Positions 1 through 8,342 of a DNA stretch of 64,000 bases are shown in pieces. Numbering within the stretch: position 1 is the stretch's first letter; each line of letters starts with the position of its first letter. The notes below the pieces were generated by a model that saw nothing but the letters and a program-made list of their open reading frames with translations, searched no databases and was not told the origin of the DNA. The DNA comes from Frateuria hangzhouensis (lineage in GTDB: Bacteria > Pseudomonadota > Gammaproteobacteria > Xanthomonadales > Rhodanobacteraceae): contig NZ_JAPMIU010000017.1 of the NCBI RefSeq assembly GCF_026410505.1, forward strand, positions 1 through 64,000, given 5' to 3'. The translations under genes were made by a program, and so were the position numbers.

Positions 1-314
1 GCCACTTCCAGCACGTAGCGCAGGTCGGCGCTGCCGTCCTCGTCCGGCGGCGTGCCGACGGCGATGAAGATCACGTCGCCGTGCGCCACCGCCGGCGCGG
101 CCTCGGTGGTGAAGTCCAGCCGGCCGCTCTCGTGATTGCGCTTGACCATCGGTGCCAGGCCCGGCTCGAAGATCGGCACCTCGCCCTGCTTCAGGCGGGC
201 GACCTTGGCCGCGTCCACGTCCACGCACACCACGTGGTTGCCCATTTCCGCCAGGCAGGTACCGGTGACCAGGCCCACGTAGCCGGTGCCGAACAGGGTG
301 ACTTTCAGTGTCAT
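1..314 (-). CDS. ugd: UDP-glucose 6-dehydrogenase, N-terminal part (runs off the window)
   Basis: Oxidises UDP-glucose to UDP-glucuronate with NAD, supplying an acidic sugar for exopolysaccharide. The visible N-terminus opens [18 protein letters not shown], the glycine-rich NAD-binding Rossmann loop (GxGYVG at residues 9-14), followed by a [11 protein letters not shown] strand and the family segment IFEPGL. The rest of the protein lies to the left of the window. The ATG at 314 is 37 bp after the stop of the Wzc-type kinase gene, so the two are probably co-transcribed. Such enzymes are often activated by a tyrosine kinase of the Wzc type, which fits the context, but that link is inferred. Confidence 0.9.
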   Translation of the reverse strand, partial: MTLKVTLFGTGYVGLVTGTCLAEMGNHVVCVDVDAAKVARLKQGEVPIFEPGLAPMVKRNHESGRLDFTTEAAPAVAHGDVIFIAVGTPPDEDGSADLRYVLEV

Positions 315-351
315 GCGATGTCCTTTTGCTGATTCGAAGACGGGAAGCGGG

Positions 352-2568
352 TCAGGCCTTGGCGCCGGCGTACTCGTAGTACGCGTAGGCGTAGTAGCCC
401 GCGCTGCGCTTCTCGACCGCATTGAAGATCGCGCCCTTGACCGGCACGCCGTTCTGCTCGAAGCGCTGCTTGGCCAGCGCGATCTCGCGCGCCTGGTTCA
501 CGCCGAAGCGCACCACCATCAGGCTGGTGCCGACGTGGTGGCCGATCACTGCCGCGTCGGTCACGGCCAGGATCGGCGGGGTGTCGATGATGATCAGGTC
601 GAAGCGCGGCTTGAGCTTTTCCAGCAAAGCGGTGAAGTGCGAATGCATCAGCAGCTCGGAAGGATTCGGCGGCACCTTGCCGCGCGCGACGAAGTACAGG
701 TTGTTGGCCCCTTCCACCGTGCGCACCGCCTCGGACAAGCCGATCTGCCCGGAGATCAGTTCCGACAGGCCCTGTTCCGGACGGCCGCCCAGCACCGTGT
801 GCAGCGCACCTTTGCGCATGTCCGCGTCGATCAGCAGCACGCGCTGACCGGCCTGCGCGATCACCGCCGCGAGGTTGGCGCCGACGAAGGTCTTGCCGGC
901 GCCCGGCCCGGGGCTGGAGATCATCAGCAGGTTGTTCTTGGCCTCCAGGCGAGCAAAGTGCAGGCTGGTGCGCAGGCTGCGCAGCGCCTCCACCGCCAGG
1001 TCGTCCGGCGCGCTCTGCGCCAGCAGGTGCTGGGCATGGACGCCCCGTCGGATCTTGCCGTTGCGCTCGGTGATCTCGCGCTCGGCCGCCGACAGCGGCA
1101 CGCAGGCGTAGACCGGCAGGCCGACGTGTTCGATCGCGGCCAGGTCTTCGACGCCGCGGTTGAGCAGCTGGCGGATGAAGATGAACGCAAGCGCGAGCAG
1201 GCCACCGAGCATGGTGCCGCAGAACACCAGGATCATCTTCGGCGGCCACACCGGCCGGTTGGTGTTGGTTGCGGCGCGATCGACCACGCGCACGTTGCCG
1301 ACGGTGCCGGCACGGGCGATGTCAAGCTGCTGGGCCTGGTTGAGCAGACTGGTGTACGTCTCGTTGCTGACCTGCACGTCGCGGGTCAGCCGCAACAGTT
1401 CCTGCTGCGTGTCGGGCAGGTGGCCGACCTGCTTTTCGAGGGTGGCCTTCTTGCTCTTGAGCTGGCCGATTTGCGCGGCCAGCGCCTGGTAGGTCGGATG
1501 GTTGGAAGTGAACTTGCGCTCCACGTCCGCCATCTGCATGCGCAGGTTTTCGATCTGCGTGTCCAGCGCGACGGTCTGGTCCAGCAGGCCCTTGGTCTGC
1601 AGGCTGATGTCGACCGAGTGCGCGCGCATCTGGAACGCGTTCAGCGCCGCGGTCGCCTTTTCCAGGTCCATCTTGACCTTGGGCAGCTGTTCCTTGACGA
1701 ACTTCAGGCTGTTGGCGGCCTCGGCGGAGTTGCGCTCCACGTTCTGCTGCACGTACAGCGAGCTGACCTGGTCGAGCAGCCGGGTCGCCAGCACCGGGTC
1801 GGTGCTGTCGTAGGTGAGCACGATGATGCCCGAATCCTTGCCCTGCTCGACCGCCTGGATGGCGCCCTGCAGGCCGGTGATCGTGCCCAGGTGCGAGTGG
1901 CGCGCCACGTCGAAGGTGGTGCCGGGGTTGGCGTGCAGCGCCTGCACCTGCATGGTGATGCCGCTGCCGGTGGCCGACTCGCCGACGCGGCCTTCCACCA
2001 GGACGTTGTCGTCGTCGTCGGTGAGCGTGTAGGCGCCGCTCTCGCCGGCAACCAGGTGCAGCGGCTTGTCCAGCAGCGCCGAGGGCACGTCCAGCTGGAA
2101 GATGTCCAGCTGCGAGCCGCCCCAGTCGTAGCTGTCCATGCCCATGAACGGCGGCGCCACGTCGCCCGGCATCTGAGGCTTGTAGCTGCGCGCCATGTAG
2201 TCGCCGATGAGCGGGAACCGCTCGGCCTCGGCGGTGATGTCCAGCTTGAGGTTGGTCACCGCCTGCCCGATCACCGTGCGTGAGGTGATCAGGGCGATCT
2301 CGGTGGTGGCCTGCGAGGAGGAAGCCCCCAGCGTCTGCGTGAGGTCATCCAGACCTGGCAGGCTGGGCACCTTCTGTTCCACCTGCACGGTGGCGGTGGC
2401 TTCGTAGATCGGCGTGGTCAGCGTCGCGTAGGTCACGCTGGCCACGAAGAACACCGCGGTGACCCCGATGATCAGCCATTTGTGGTCAAGCAACGTGCCG
2501 AGCAACGCGTGCAGGTCGATGTCGTCATCGCGACGCGGTGAGGACGGAAAAGTTTGTTTGGTGGTCAT
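352..2568 (-). CDS. wzc: Wzc/GumC-type polysaccharide co-polymerase with BY-kinase domain
   Basis: Inner-membrane chain-length regulator and tyrosine autokinase for exopolysaccharide or capsule export, 738 aa. A cytoplasmic N-tail is followed by a first membrane segment at about 31-51, a long periplasmic Wzz/coiled-coil region, a second membrane segment at about 445-465, then a cytoplasmic kinase. The kinase has Walker A (GPGAGKT, Lys559), Walker A' (VLLIDAD, Asp581/583) and Walker B (IIIDTPP, Asp662). The C-terminus ends in a tyrosine cluster (YYAYAYYEY, residues 725-733), the usual autophosphorylation tail. It sits between the phosphatase gene wzb (24 bp upstream) and ugd, a standard arrangement. 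The matching outer-membrane exporter is divergent at 3694. The particular polymer cannot be told from this window. Confidence 0.93.
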   Translation of the reverse strand: MTTKQTFPSSPRRDDDIDLHALLGTLLDHKWLIIGVTAVFFVASVTYATLTTPIYEATATVQVEQKVPSLPGLDDLTQTLGASSSQATTEIALITSRTVIGQAVTNLKLDITAEAERFPLIGDYMARSYKPQMPGDVAPPFMGMDSYDWGGSQLDIFQLDVPSALLDKPLHLVAGESGAYTLTDDDDNVLVEGRVGESATGSGITMQVQALHANPGTTFDVARHSHLGTITGLQGAIQAVEQGKDSGIIVLTYDSTDPVLATRLLDQVSSLYVQQNVERNSAEAANSLKFVKEQLPKVKMDLEKATAALNAFQMRAHSVDISLQTKGLLDQTVALDTQIENLRMQMADVERKFTSNHPTYQALAAQIGQLKSKKATLEKQVGHLPDTQQELLRLTRDVQVSNETYTSLLNQAQQLDIARAGTVGNVRVVDRAATNTNRPVWPPKMILVFCGTMLGGLLALAFIFIRQLLNRGVEDLAAIEHVGLPVYACVPLSAAEREITERNGKIRRGVHAQHLLAQSAPDDLAVEALRSLRTSLHFARLEAKNNLLMISSPGPGAGKTFVGANLAAVIAQAGQRVLLIDADMRKGALHTVLGGRPEQGLSELISGQIGLSEAVRTVEGANNLYFVARGKVPPNPSELLMHSHFTALLEKLKPRFDLIIIDTPPILAVTDAAVIGHHVGTSLMVVRFGVNQAREIALAKQRFEQNGVPVKGAIFNAVEKRSAGYYAYAYYEYAGAKA

Positions 2569-2592
2569 CGCCCGATTCCTAGGCTGGTGGAT

Positions 2593-3057
2593 TCACAGGT
2601 AGCGCAGCCAATTGCCGACACCACGTTTGATTGAGTCGTGTACTTGCTCGAACACCCGACGCGAGCGTCGGTACGGATCCGGCACGTCGCCGCCCGCATG
2701 CCACTTGTCGAACAGGAACACCTTGCCGCTGGCTTCCGGGGCGAGCCGCACCACGGAATTGAGGTGCCGGCGTTCCATCGCGAGGATCAGGTCGGCCTCG
2801 CGCAGCATCGACGCCTCGAGCTGGCGTGCGCGGTGTCCACTGGCATCGATGCCGCCATCCTCCAGCAGCGCCGCGGCGTTCTCGTCCATCGGGTGCCCGA
2901 CCAGCGCGCCCAGGCCGGCGCTGCCGACCCGGATGCCCCGTTCGCCCAGCTCGCGGCGAAACAGAAACTCCGCGACCGGGCTGCGGCAAATGTTGCCGAG
3001 GCATACCACCAGGATGCTGTTGAACACGATCCACACACTCCCGAAACCCAAGGCCAT
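2593..3057 (-). CDS. wzb: Low-molecular-weight protein-tyrosine phosphatase (Wzb type)
   Basis: Dephosphorylates the tyrosine tail of the neighbouring Wzc-type kinase, resetting polysaccharide export. 154 aa, the usual size for LMW-PTP. The catalytic P-loop is CLGNICRS, with nucleophile Cys19 and Arg25 in the CX5R signature. The C-terminal aspartate loop VPDPY supplies the general acid. The ATG at 3057 is preceded on the minus strand by ACAGGGGCCAC, a good Shine-Dalgarno at proper spacing. The first ten residues are longer than in many relatives, so a later start is possible, but no better start was seen. First gene of a leftward wzb-wzc-ugd operon. Confidence 0.9.
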   Translation of the reverse strand: MALGFGSVWIVFNSILVVCLGNICRSPVAEFLFRRELGERGIRVGSAGLGALVGHPMDENAAALLEDGGIDASGHRARQLEASMLREADLILAMERRHLNSVVRLAPEASGKVFLFDKWHAGGDVPDPYRRSRRVFEQVHDSIKRGVGNWLRYL

Positions 3058-3693
3058 GTGGCCCCTGTCGAATGCCTGACCGGTCCGGCGTGCAAATGTC
3101 GCCGGATCGGTCGTGGCAGAGCCGGCAGTCTAAACTCCTGTTCCGTGAAAAAATCATGTTGGACGCCGCCTTCATTTACGTGAAGAAAATGCTTACTCCA
3201 GCCATCGTTTCCTTCACGCCACATGGCTTTGCCGCATAGTGAACATGCGAACAATGCTTTCTCGCGGCATTCACAATCGATCGCGTTAGATTCGAAGAGC
3301 CCGCTTGGCTGGCATTTCAATTCCGGGGGACTCGAACCATGCACATCGCGAAGCTCACGCTTCCGCTCGACCCCACGCCGATCGCCGGCAAGGCCTTTGT
3401 GCACAAGGGTTCCCGTGCCATGTCCGCCATCGCGGCAATCCGTGTGCCGGCTCCGGCGGCGATCGATGTGCGGCAGACCGCGTGGCTTGGTTGCATGGGC
3501 GGACGAAGTTCACCGGCCGCCCGCGGATATCCTGCAAGTCATCACGCAAGCCATCGGCAAGAAAACGTACACGCATTAATGCGAATTAACCGTCGCCATT
3601 AGTCAAAACCGCCACATTGCGGGACATCCAGGCGAGCGCATCCATTAGTTAGCCGTGATTATCCCGCAAGTGGCCCTGCAGAAAGGACGCATT
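3058..3693. other. 636-bp divergent intergenic region between wzb and wza
   Basis: This is the longest gene-free stretch in the window and the least GC-rich. It must hold the promoters for both the leftward wzb-wzc-ugd genes and the rightward exporter gene. Around 3130-3240 it is AT-rich, with a small hairpin CTTCATTTACGTGAAG near 3172-3187. I could not fix a convincing sigma-70 promoter on either strand. A short reading frame at 3339-3602 is listed separately. A long leader of this kind before an exopolysaccharide exporter often carries regulator sites, but no known operator was recognised here. Confidence 0.5.
3339..3602 (+). CDS. Possible small protein upstream of wza, unrecognised
   Basis: An 87-codon frame starting MHIAKLTLPLD, with TTCCGGGGGACTCG upstream giving a plausible ribosome site. 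It ends 91 bp before the exporter gene. The product resembles no family I know. It has no signal peptide, membrane segment or repeats, and its second half (GGRSSPAARGYPASHHASH) reads like non-coding translation. Other frames here are open over similar lengths, so chance is a real alternative. It could be a leader peptide for wza or an expressed small protein. Reported because the spacer is otherwise unexplained. Confidence 0.2.
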   Translation: MHIAKLTLPLDPTPIAGKAFVHKGSRAMSAIAAIRVPAPAAIDVRQTAWLGCMGGRSSPAARGYPASHHASHRQENVHALMRINRRH

Positions 3694-4779
3694 ATGAAAA
3701 CGCTACCCGCAGCAGCCATCTTTCTCTTCGTCGTCGTGCTGAACGGTTGCGCGATCGTGCCCGGCCAGCGCATGGACGAGGGCGCGCTGCAGAGTGACGA
3801 CAGTCACGTGCAGTTGGTACAGATCACACCGGAGCTGATCGAGAGCACCCAGGTCCAGCCGGGCACGATTCCGCAAGAGCTGCTCTCGTTCCAGCCGCAG
3901 GACTACCGCATCGCTGCGGGCGACACGCTTTACATCACCGTATGGGATCACCCGGAACTGACCTCGCCGGCCGGTTCGCAGCAACAGACCGTGGCCAACG
4001 GCCGCCTGGTGCGTCCGGATGGCACGCTGTTCTACCCCTATGCGGGCACCATCAAGGCCGAGGGGCTGACCGTCGAGGACCTGCGCCAGTTGCTGACCAA
4101 GAAGCTCGGCAGTTTCGTGCGCGATCCGCAGGTGGACGTCAACGTGGTCGGCTACGGCGGCCACCGCATCACCCTCGAGGGCGCGTTCCAGCACACCGAT
4201 GCGCAGGTGCTCAACTCGGTGCCGCTGACCTTGTCGCAGGCGATCGGCCTGGCCGGCGTCGACACGCAGCAGGCCGACCTGTCGGGCTTCACGCTGACCC
4301 GTGACGGCAAGACCTACAACCTAGACCTTACCCAGATCAACCAGGCTACCGCCGGCCAGACGATCTACCTCAAGCCCGGCGATACGCTGTTCCTGCCCTA
4401 CAACGACAACAAGGAGGTCTATGTCGTGGGCGAGGTGGTGCGTCCGCAGGCGATCACCTTCAAGACCACCGCGCTGACCCTGACCCAGGCGCTGGGCCGC
4501 GCCGGCGGACTGAGCCCGGTCACGTCCTCGGGCGAAGCCGTGTACGTGATCCGCGGCTCGAAGAAGCTCAGCCAGACGCCCGCCCAGGTGTTCCACCTCA
4601 GTGCGCGCTCGGCCTCCTCCTACGCCCTGGCGGACAACTTCCGGGTGCAGCCGGGCGACGTGGTGTTCGTCGGTGCCGCCGCCATCACCAAGTGGAACCG
4701 CGTGCTGAGCCAGTTGCTGCCGCTGTCGGGCCTTATCTACCAGGCCGCAGGCACGGCCGACCGCGTCGACAACCGCTGA
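3694..4779 (+). CDS. wza: Polysaccharide export outer-membrane lipoprotein (Wza/GumB type)
   Basis: Forms the outer-membrane channel through which the polymer leaves the cell. 361 aa. The chosen start MKTLPAAAIFLF has AGAAAGGACG just upstream and begins a lipoprotein signal with lipobox LNGC. An in-frame start 39 bp earlier would bury that signal and is rejected. After the signal come a polysaccharide export (Poly_export) domain at about 65-150, with the family segment YRIAAGDTLYITVWDHPEL, then two SLBB-type beta-grasp domains (from about 160 and 245). The C-terminus VLSQLLPLSGLIYQA matches the amphipathic channel helix of Wza. Transcribed away from wzb-wzc and followed at once by a strong terminator, so likely monocistronic. 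Confidence 0.92.
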   Translation: MKTLPAAAIFLFVVVLNGCAIVPGQRMDEGALQSDDSHVQLVQITPELIESTQVQPGTIPQELLSFQPQDYRIAAGDTLYITVWDHPELTSPAGSQQQTVANGRLVRPDGTLFYPYAGTIKAEGLTVEDLRQLLTKKLGSFVRDPQVDVNVVGYGGHRITLEGAFQHTDAQVLNSVPLTLSQAIGLAGVDTQQADLSGFTLTRDGKTYNLDLTQINQATAGQTIYLKPGDTLFLPYNDNKEVYVVGEVVRPQAITFKTTALTLTQALGRAGGLSPVTSSGEAVYVIRGSKKLSQTPAQVFHLSARSASSYALADNFRVQPGDVVFVGAAAITKWNRVLSQLLPLSGLIYQAAGTADRVDNR

Positions 4780-4827
4780 TCGGAAAGTTTGGCTGACGGG
4801 CCATGGATGGCCCGCCGGCATGGACAG

Positions 4828-4857
4828 AAGGCCCGGCAAATGCCGGGCCTTTTTTAT
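4828..4857 (+). terminator. Rho-independent terminator after wza
   Basis: A perfect 11-bp stem, AAGGCCCGGCA at 4828-4838 and its complement at 4841-4851, closes over two bases and runs into TTTTTTATTT. It lies about 50 bp after the wza stop codon. Confidence 0.9.
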
Positions 4858-4887
4858 TTGGTGACGTCCGTCCGCAGGACGACGTTC

Positions 4888-5012
4888 GCCCCTTCTCCCC
4901 TGCGGAAAGAAGATTGGGATGAGGGGTCAAGGCTTGCGGGGGAACTGATCAAGACCCGCGCACCGATGGAACACTACCGCGAGCCCCTCACCCCAGCCCC
5001 TCCCCGGAGGGT
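4888..5012. repeat. CT-rich inverted intergenic repeat pair (family B)
   Basis: Two arms face each other: CCCCTTCTCCCCTGCGG with GGGATGAGGGG (4888-4925), and GCCCCTCACCCCAGCCCC with TCCCCGGAGGG (4983-5011). The same sequence style recurs at 26088-26180 and 29370-29540. It lies between the wza terminator and the convergent Rieske gene, with no coding evidence. Confidence 0.6.
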
Positions 5013-5020
5013 AGCGGGCG

Positions 5021-5362
5021 CTAGTTTCCCGCCAGCCAGACGACCCCTCGCTCCACTCGCACCGGCACCGCGCGCAACGATTGCCCGCGGCAAGGCCCCC
5101 CCACGCAGCACCCGTCTCCGGTGCGAAAACTCGCGCCGTGCACGGCACAGATCAACGTGCCGCGGCTGATCAGGAACTGCCCCGGCGCCCAGTCCAGCCG
5201 CCGGCCGGCGTGCGGACATACGTTGATCCAGGCGCGTGCCTCGTCGCCGTCGCGAAGCACAATGAGATTCTCGGGGCCATCAGCCAATACGGCGTCGACG
5301 GCGATGGCCGCGCCGTCGGGAATGTGATCGAGGCGGCAAAGCGCCCCGGCAGGTGTATCCAT
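5021..5362 (-). CDS. Rieske [2Fe-2S] domain protein, single-domain
   Basis: Small cytoplasmic iron-sulfur protein of 113 aa, consisting of essentially one Rieske domain. The cluster ligands are visible as CPH (Cys49, His51) and CAVH (Cys72, His75), spaced as in ferredoxin-type Rieske proteins such as NirD or aromatic-dioxygenase ferredoxins. The start MDTPAGALCRL at 5362 was chosen because GAGGCAAG precedes it and because the in-frame extension upstream is rich in Arg/Ser/Pro and not protein-like. No partner reductase or oxygenase is adjacent, so its redox partner is unknown. It runs divergently from the small membrane protein at 5439. Confidence 0.85.
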   Translation of the reverse strand: MDTPAGALCRLDHIPDGAAIAVDAVLADGPENLIVLRDGDEARAWINVCPHAGRRLDWAPGQFLISRGTLICAVHGASFRTGDGCCVGGPCRGQSLRAVPVRVERGVVWLAGN

Positions 5363-5438
5363 CGGCACTTGCCTCGGGGGCGTGGAAGCCCCATCGTTGC
5401 GCACGTAAGTTGTTGATTTTACCACACGGATTTTTAAC

Positions 5439-5711
5439 ATGCGCCTGTTCCAGCTGCCCTCGCACCGTTCCCGCCATCCGCTCGCGCGCGTCCTGTCGTT
5501 GATCGTGGGGGTCGCCCTGCTGGGCTTGATGCTGGTGTTCGGGCTGTTCGTGGCCGGCGTGCTGTTGGTCGGCGGCGGATTGTGGCTGGCGTTGCGCCAG
5601 TGGAACCGCACGCGCGCGGTCGGCCGCGCGGCGCCTGCCGCCGGTGCGCGCCCGCAGGTGCTCGAGGGCGACTTCGTGGTGCTGCACGAGGGCCGCCCGG
5701 TCGCTCGCTGA
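5439..5711 (+). CDS. Small membrane protein of unknown function
   Basis: 90 aa. A basic N-terminus (MRLFQLPSHRSRHPLAR) precedes two closely spaced hydrophobic stretches (about 18-37 and 39-54), which form one hairpin or one long membrane segment. A short tail with LEGDFVVLHEGRPVAR follows. I do not recognise the family beyond its resemblance to small hypothetical proteins of Xanthomonadales. The start lies 77 bp from the Rieske gene start, suggesting a shared promoter region. Confidence 0.65.
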   Translation: MRLFQLPSHRSRHPLARVLSLIVGVALLGLMLVFGLFVAGVLLVGGGLWLALRQWNRTRAVGRAAPAAGARPQVLEGDFVVLHEGRPVAR

Positions 5712-5783
5712 CGCGCAAGAACCGGATGGTCCCGCCCGGGCCATGCGCCCAGACTGGCGTCACCTGGAAACCGGAACGCCGCC

Positions 5784-6671
5784 ATGTCCGTCATCGAACC
5801 GCTTGAACAGGCTCGCCGGCTGCTCGACGAGGCCGAAACCGCACCCAGCCTGGACGCCTTGGCCAGCGCCGTAGTGCTGAGCCCCAGCCATCTGCAGCGT
5901 GCGTTTCGCCGCCGTTTCGGCATGAGCCCGGCCGAATACCACCGCTCGCGCCGCTTCGGCCAGTTCAAGGCGGCCCTGCGCGAGGGTGCGGCAGTGACCG
6001 ACGCAGTCTACGAAGCCGGTTTCGGCTCGGGCAGTCGCGTCTACGAACACAGCAACCGGCTGCTCGGCATGACCCCGGCCAGCTACCGCGCGGGCGGCGT
6101 CGGCGCCAGCATCCGCTACACCACCACCGCCACGCCGCTGGGTCGGCTGCTGGTGGCCACCACCACGCGCGGCATCTGCGCCGTGACGCTGGGCGAGGAC
6201 GATACCGCGCTCGAACGCCGCCTGGCCGAGGAATTTCCCCACGCCGCACGCGAGCGCGTGGACGCCGGCCGCGAGGAATGGCTCGATGCGGTGATCGCCC
6301 GCATCGCCAGCGAGCTGGGCTGGAGTGACGCCGCCGCACCGGCAATGCCGCCACTGGACATCGCCGCCACGGCCTTCCAATGGCGCGTCTGGGACGCGCT
6401 CACCCGCATCCCCGCCGGCCAGACGCGCAGCTACCGCGCGCTGGCTGCCGAACTGGGTGCGCCCAAGGCTGCCCGCGCGGTGGGCAACGCTTGCGGCAAC
6501 AACCGCCTGGCGCTGATCGTGCCCTGCCACCGCGTGGTGCGCGAGGACGGCTCACTGGGCGGTTGGCGCTGGGGCGTGGAGCGCAAGCGCGAGTTGCTGG
6601 CGCGCGAACGTGCGCGCAACACGCACACGCCCCATGCCTTGGGGAAGAGTGCCCAGGCAGGAACGGGCTGA
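5784..6671 (+). CDS. ada: Ada-like AraC regulator fused to O6-alkylguanine-DNA alkyltransferase
   Basis: Repairs O6-alkylguanine by transferring the alkyl group to its own cysteine, and probably regulates transcription. 295 aa. Residues about 15-103 form an AraC-type helix-turn-helix domain (SPSHLQRAFRRRFGMSPAEYHRSRR, given here as SPSHLQRAF and GMSPAEYHRSRR). Residues about 110-280 form the methyltransferase, with active-site PCHRV (Cys248) and the helix-turn-helix RAVGNACGNN. The N-terminal zinc/phosphotriester domain of E. coli Ada, with its four cysteines, is absent, so activation by methylphosphotriesters is not expected. E. coli Ada is 354 aa. The flanking genes are unrelated. Confidence 0.88.
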   Translation: MSVIEPLEQARRLLDEAETAPSLDALASAVVLSPSHLQRAFRRRFGMSPAEYHRSRRFGQFKAALREGAAVTDAVYEAGFGSGSRVYEHSNRLLGMTPASYRAGGVGASIRYTTTATPLGRLLVATTTRGICAVTLGEDDTALERRLAEEFPHAARERVDAGREEWLDAVIARIASELGWSDAAAPAMPPLDIAATAFQWRVWDALTRIPAGQTRSYRALAAELGAPKAARAVGNACGNNRLALIVPCHRVVREDGSLGGWRWGVERKRELLARERARNTHTPHALGKSAQAGTG

Positions 6672-6917
6672 GCGTCGTTCCCCGGCCTTCAGGTCCTCGC
6701 CGAGCAAACCACGCACGGCATTCCGGCGAGGCTGGAATGACGAACGGGATTCCCTGCATGCGGGCTGGTCCTTCTTGAGGCACGGTCAAGTCTGCCTTGC
6801 GAGGTTTTCGCTACCGCCACAGGCACGCTCCGGCTATCTTGCGCATCCGGGCAATCTCCCCCAAGTCATCGCCGGCCCCTCGCCGGCCGACGCCGTGCCC
6901 GTCGCAGAGGATGTCCC

Positions 6918-7304
6918 ATGCCGTCGCACAAGCCTGCCGACCACCCCGCCGTCTCGCCGTATCTGCTGGTGGCCGACGCGCGCGGCATGCTTGCCTTTCT
7001 TGCCGCCACCTTCGGTGCGCGGGAGCTGCACTGCAAGACGCGCGAGGACGGCTCCGTCATGCACGCGGAAGTGCGCATCGACGACTCGGTGGTGATGCTC
7101 GGCGAACGCCCCGGCGGCACCGCTACACCGAGCGCTTCGACGCATGTCTACGTGCCTGATGTCGACGCCTGCCATGCCGCCGGCCTGGCCGCCGGCGCAA
7201 GCAGCGTGTCGCCACCAACGGACCAGCCTTACGGCGACCGCACCGCCGGATTGCGCGATGCGCAAGGCAACCTGTGGTGGATCGGCACCCACCTCCCCGG
7301 CTGA
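6918..7304 (+). CDS. VOC (glyoxalase/bleomycin-resistance fold) family protein
   Basis: 128 aa, one vicinal-oxygen-chelate domain of the PhnB/YdcZ-like type. Typical elements are the opening PYLLVADARGMLAFLAATFGA, a central MHAEVRIDDSVVMLGE strand pair, and the closing DPxG-like segment LRDAQGNLWWIGTH. GAGG lies 7 bp before the ATG. Such proteins range from metalloenzymes to antibiotic-binding proteins, and the substrate cannot be deduced here. The next gene begins 26 bp downstream, so the two may be co-transcribed. Confidence 0.8.
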   Translation: MPSHKPADHPAVSPYLLVADARGMLAFLAATFGARELHCKTREDGSVMHAEVRIDDSVVMLGERPGGTATPSASTHVYVPDVDACHAAGLAAGASSVSPPTDQPYGDRTAGLRDAQGNLWWIGTHLPG

Positions 7305-7330
7305 TCTCTCCTCCCCTCACGACGCTCCTC

Positions 7331-8248
7331 ATGTCCGCCATCGACGACTCCCCCGCCTCCGCGCGCGCGCTGGACGACCCCCGCCTGCTGATCCCGCTGG
7401 CGCTGTTTGCGCTGTACGTGATCTGGGGCTCGACCTACCTCGGCATCCACTTCGCGCTGGAAAGCTATCCGCCGTTCCTGCTCGCCGGCGTGCGTTTCCT
7501 CGGCGCGGGCACCGCGTTGTTTGCGTTCCTGCGCTGGCGCGGGCTGGCCCCGCCGACGCCGCGGCAGTGGCGCAACGCCGCCGTTACCGGTGTCCTGCTG
7601 CTGGGATTCGGCAATGGCCTGGTGTGTTACGCGGAACAGAGTGTCAGCTCCGGCATCGCCGCCGTGGCAGTGGCCAGCATGCCCTTGTTCGCCGCGGTGT
7701 TCTCCGGCATGTACGGCAGCTGGCCTACCCGCCGCGAGACGGCCGGCTTGCTGGTCGGCTTCGCCGGCGTGGTGGTGTTGAACCTGGGCAGCGGCCTGTC
7801 CGGCTCGCGGCTGGGTGCGCTGGCCTTGATCGTGGCGGCGATGTGCTGGGCGTTCGGCTCGGCCTGGAGCAAGCGACAGGACATGCCCGCAGGGCCGATG
7901 AACACCGCCGCACAAATGCTGTGCGCCAGCGTTGCCCTGTTGCTGGTCGGCTTTGCCGGTGGCGAGCGCCTGCCCGACCATCCCACGGTGCGCGCCACCG
8001 CCGCCGTGGTTTACCTGGCGATATTCGGCTCGATCGTCGCCTTCAGCGCCTATCTGTACGTGCTCAAGCACGCGCGACCTGCGCTGGCGACCAGCTACGC
8101 CTACGTCAACCCGCCCGTGGCGGTGTTGTTCGGCGTGCTGCTGGCCGGCGAGCACGTCGGCGCGTTCGACCTGGCGGGCATGGCGATCATCCTGCTCGGC
8201 GTGTGCGTGATCACGCTGGCGAAGAAGCCGGCGCGCAAGCCCGTCTAG
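7331..8248 (+). CDS. EamA-family (DMT) transporter, YedA-like
   Basis: Inner-membrane exporter of the drug/metabolite transporter superfamily, 305 aa, with two five-helix EamA halves. The first half starts IPLALFALYVIWGSTYLGI, the classical EamA first-helix signature, and contains FLLAGVRFLGAG. The second half ends AYVNPPVAVLFGVLLAGE and a final helix, then a basic KKPARKPV tail. The start MSAIDDSPASARALDD is preferred to a frame start 57 bp upstream that overlaps the VOC gene. It resembles E. coli YedA. The substrate is unknown, though such proteins often export amino acids or metabolites. Confidence 0.85.
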   Translation: MSAIDDSPASARALDDPRLLIPLALFALYVIWGSTYLGIHFALESYPPFLLAGVRFLGAGTALFAFLRWRGLAPPTPRQWRNAAVTGVLLLGFGNGLVCYAEQSVSSGIAAVAVASMPLFAAVFSGMYGSWPTRRETAGLLVGFAGVVVLNLGSGLSGSRLGALALIVAAMCWAFGSAWSKRQDMPAGPMNTAAQMLCASVALLLVGFAGGERLPDHPTVRATAAVVYLAIFGSIVAFSAYLYVLKHARPALATSYAYVNPPVAVLFGVLLAGEHVGAFDLAGMAIILLGVCVITLAKKPARKPV

Positions 8249-8342
8249 CCGCAAGACCCGCGGAGCAGCAGGAGGCTCGCGGGTTGCTCCACACACATGC
8301 GGCCCGCCACCATGTCGCAAGCGAAGGCAACGGAGGCGCGGC

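Noticed and set aside
286..2283. A 665-codon plus-strand frame opposite wzc.
   Set aside because: Shadow of the kinase gene; His- and Gln-rich and without family features.
1..3057. Possible xanthan gum (gum) cluster.
   Set aside because: Only Wzc, Wzb, Ugd and Wza types are seen. The glycosyltransferases, Wzx and Wzy of a gum cluster are not within the window.
6690..6760. GCATTCCGGCGAGGCTGGAATGAC as a mobile repeat or terminator.
   Set aside because: It forms an imperfect inverted repeat but has no T-run. No second copy was noticed in the window, so it is left unassigned.
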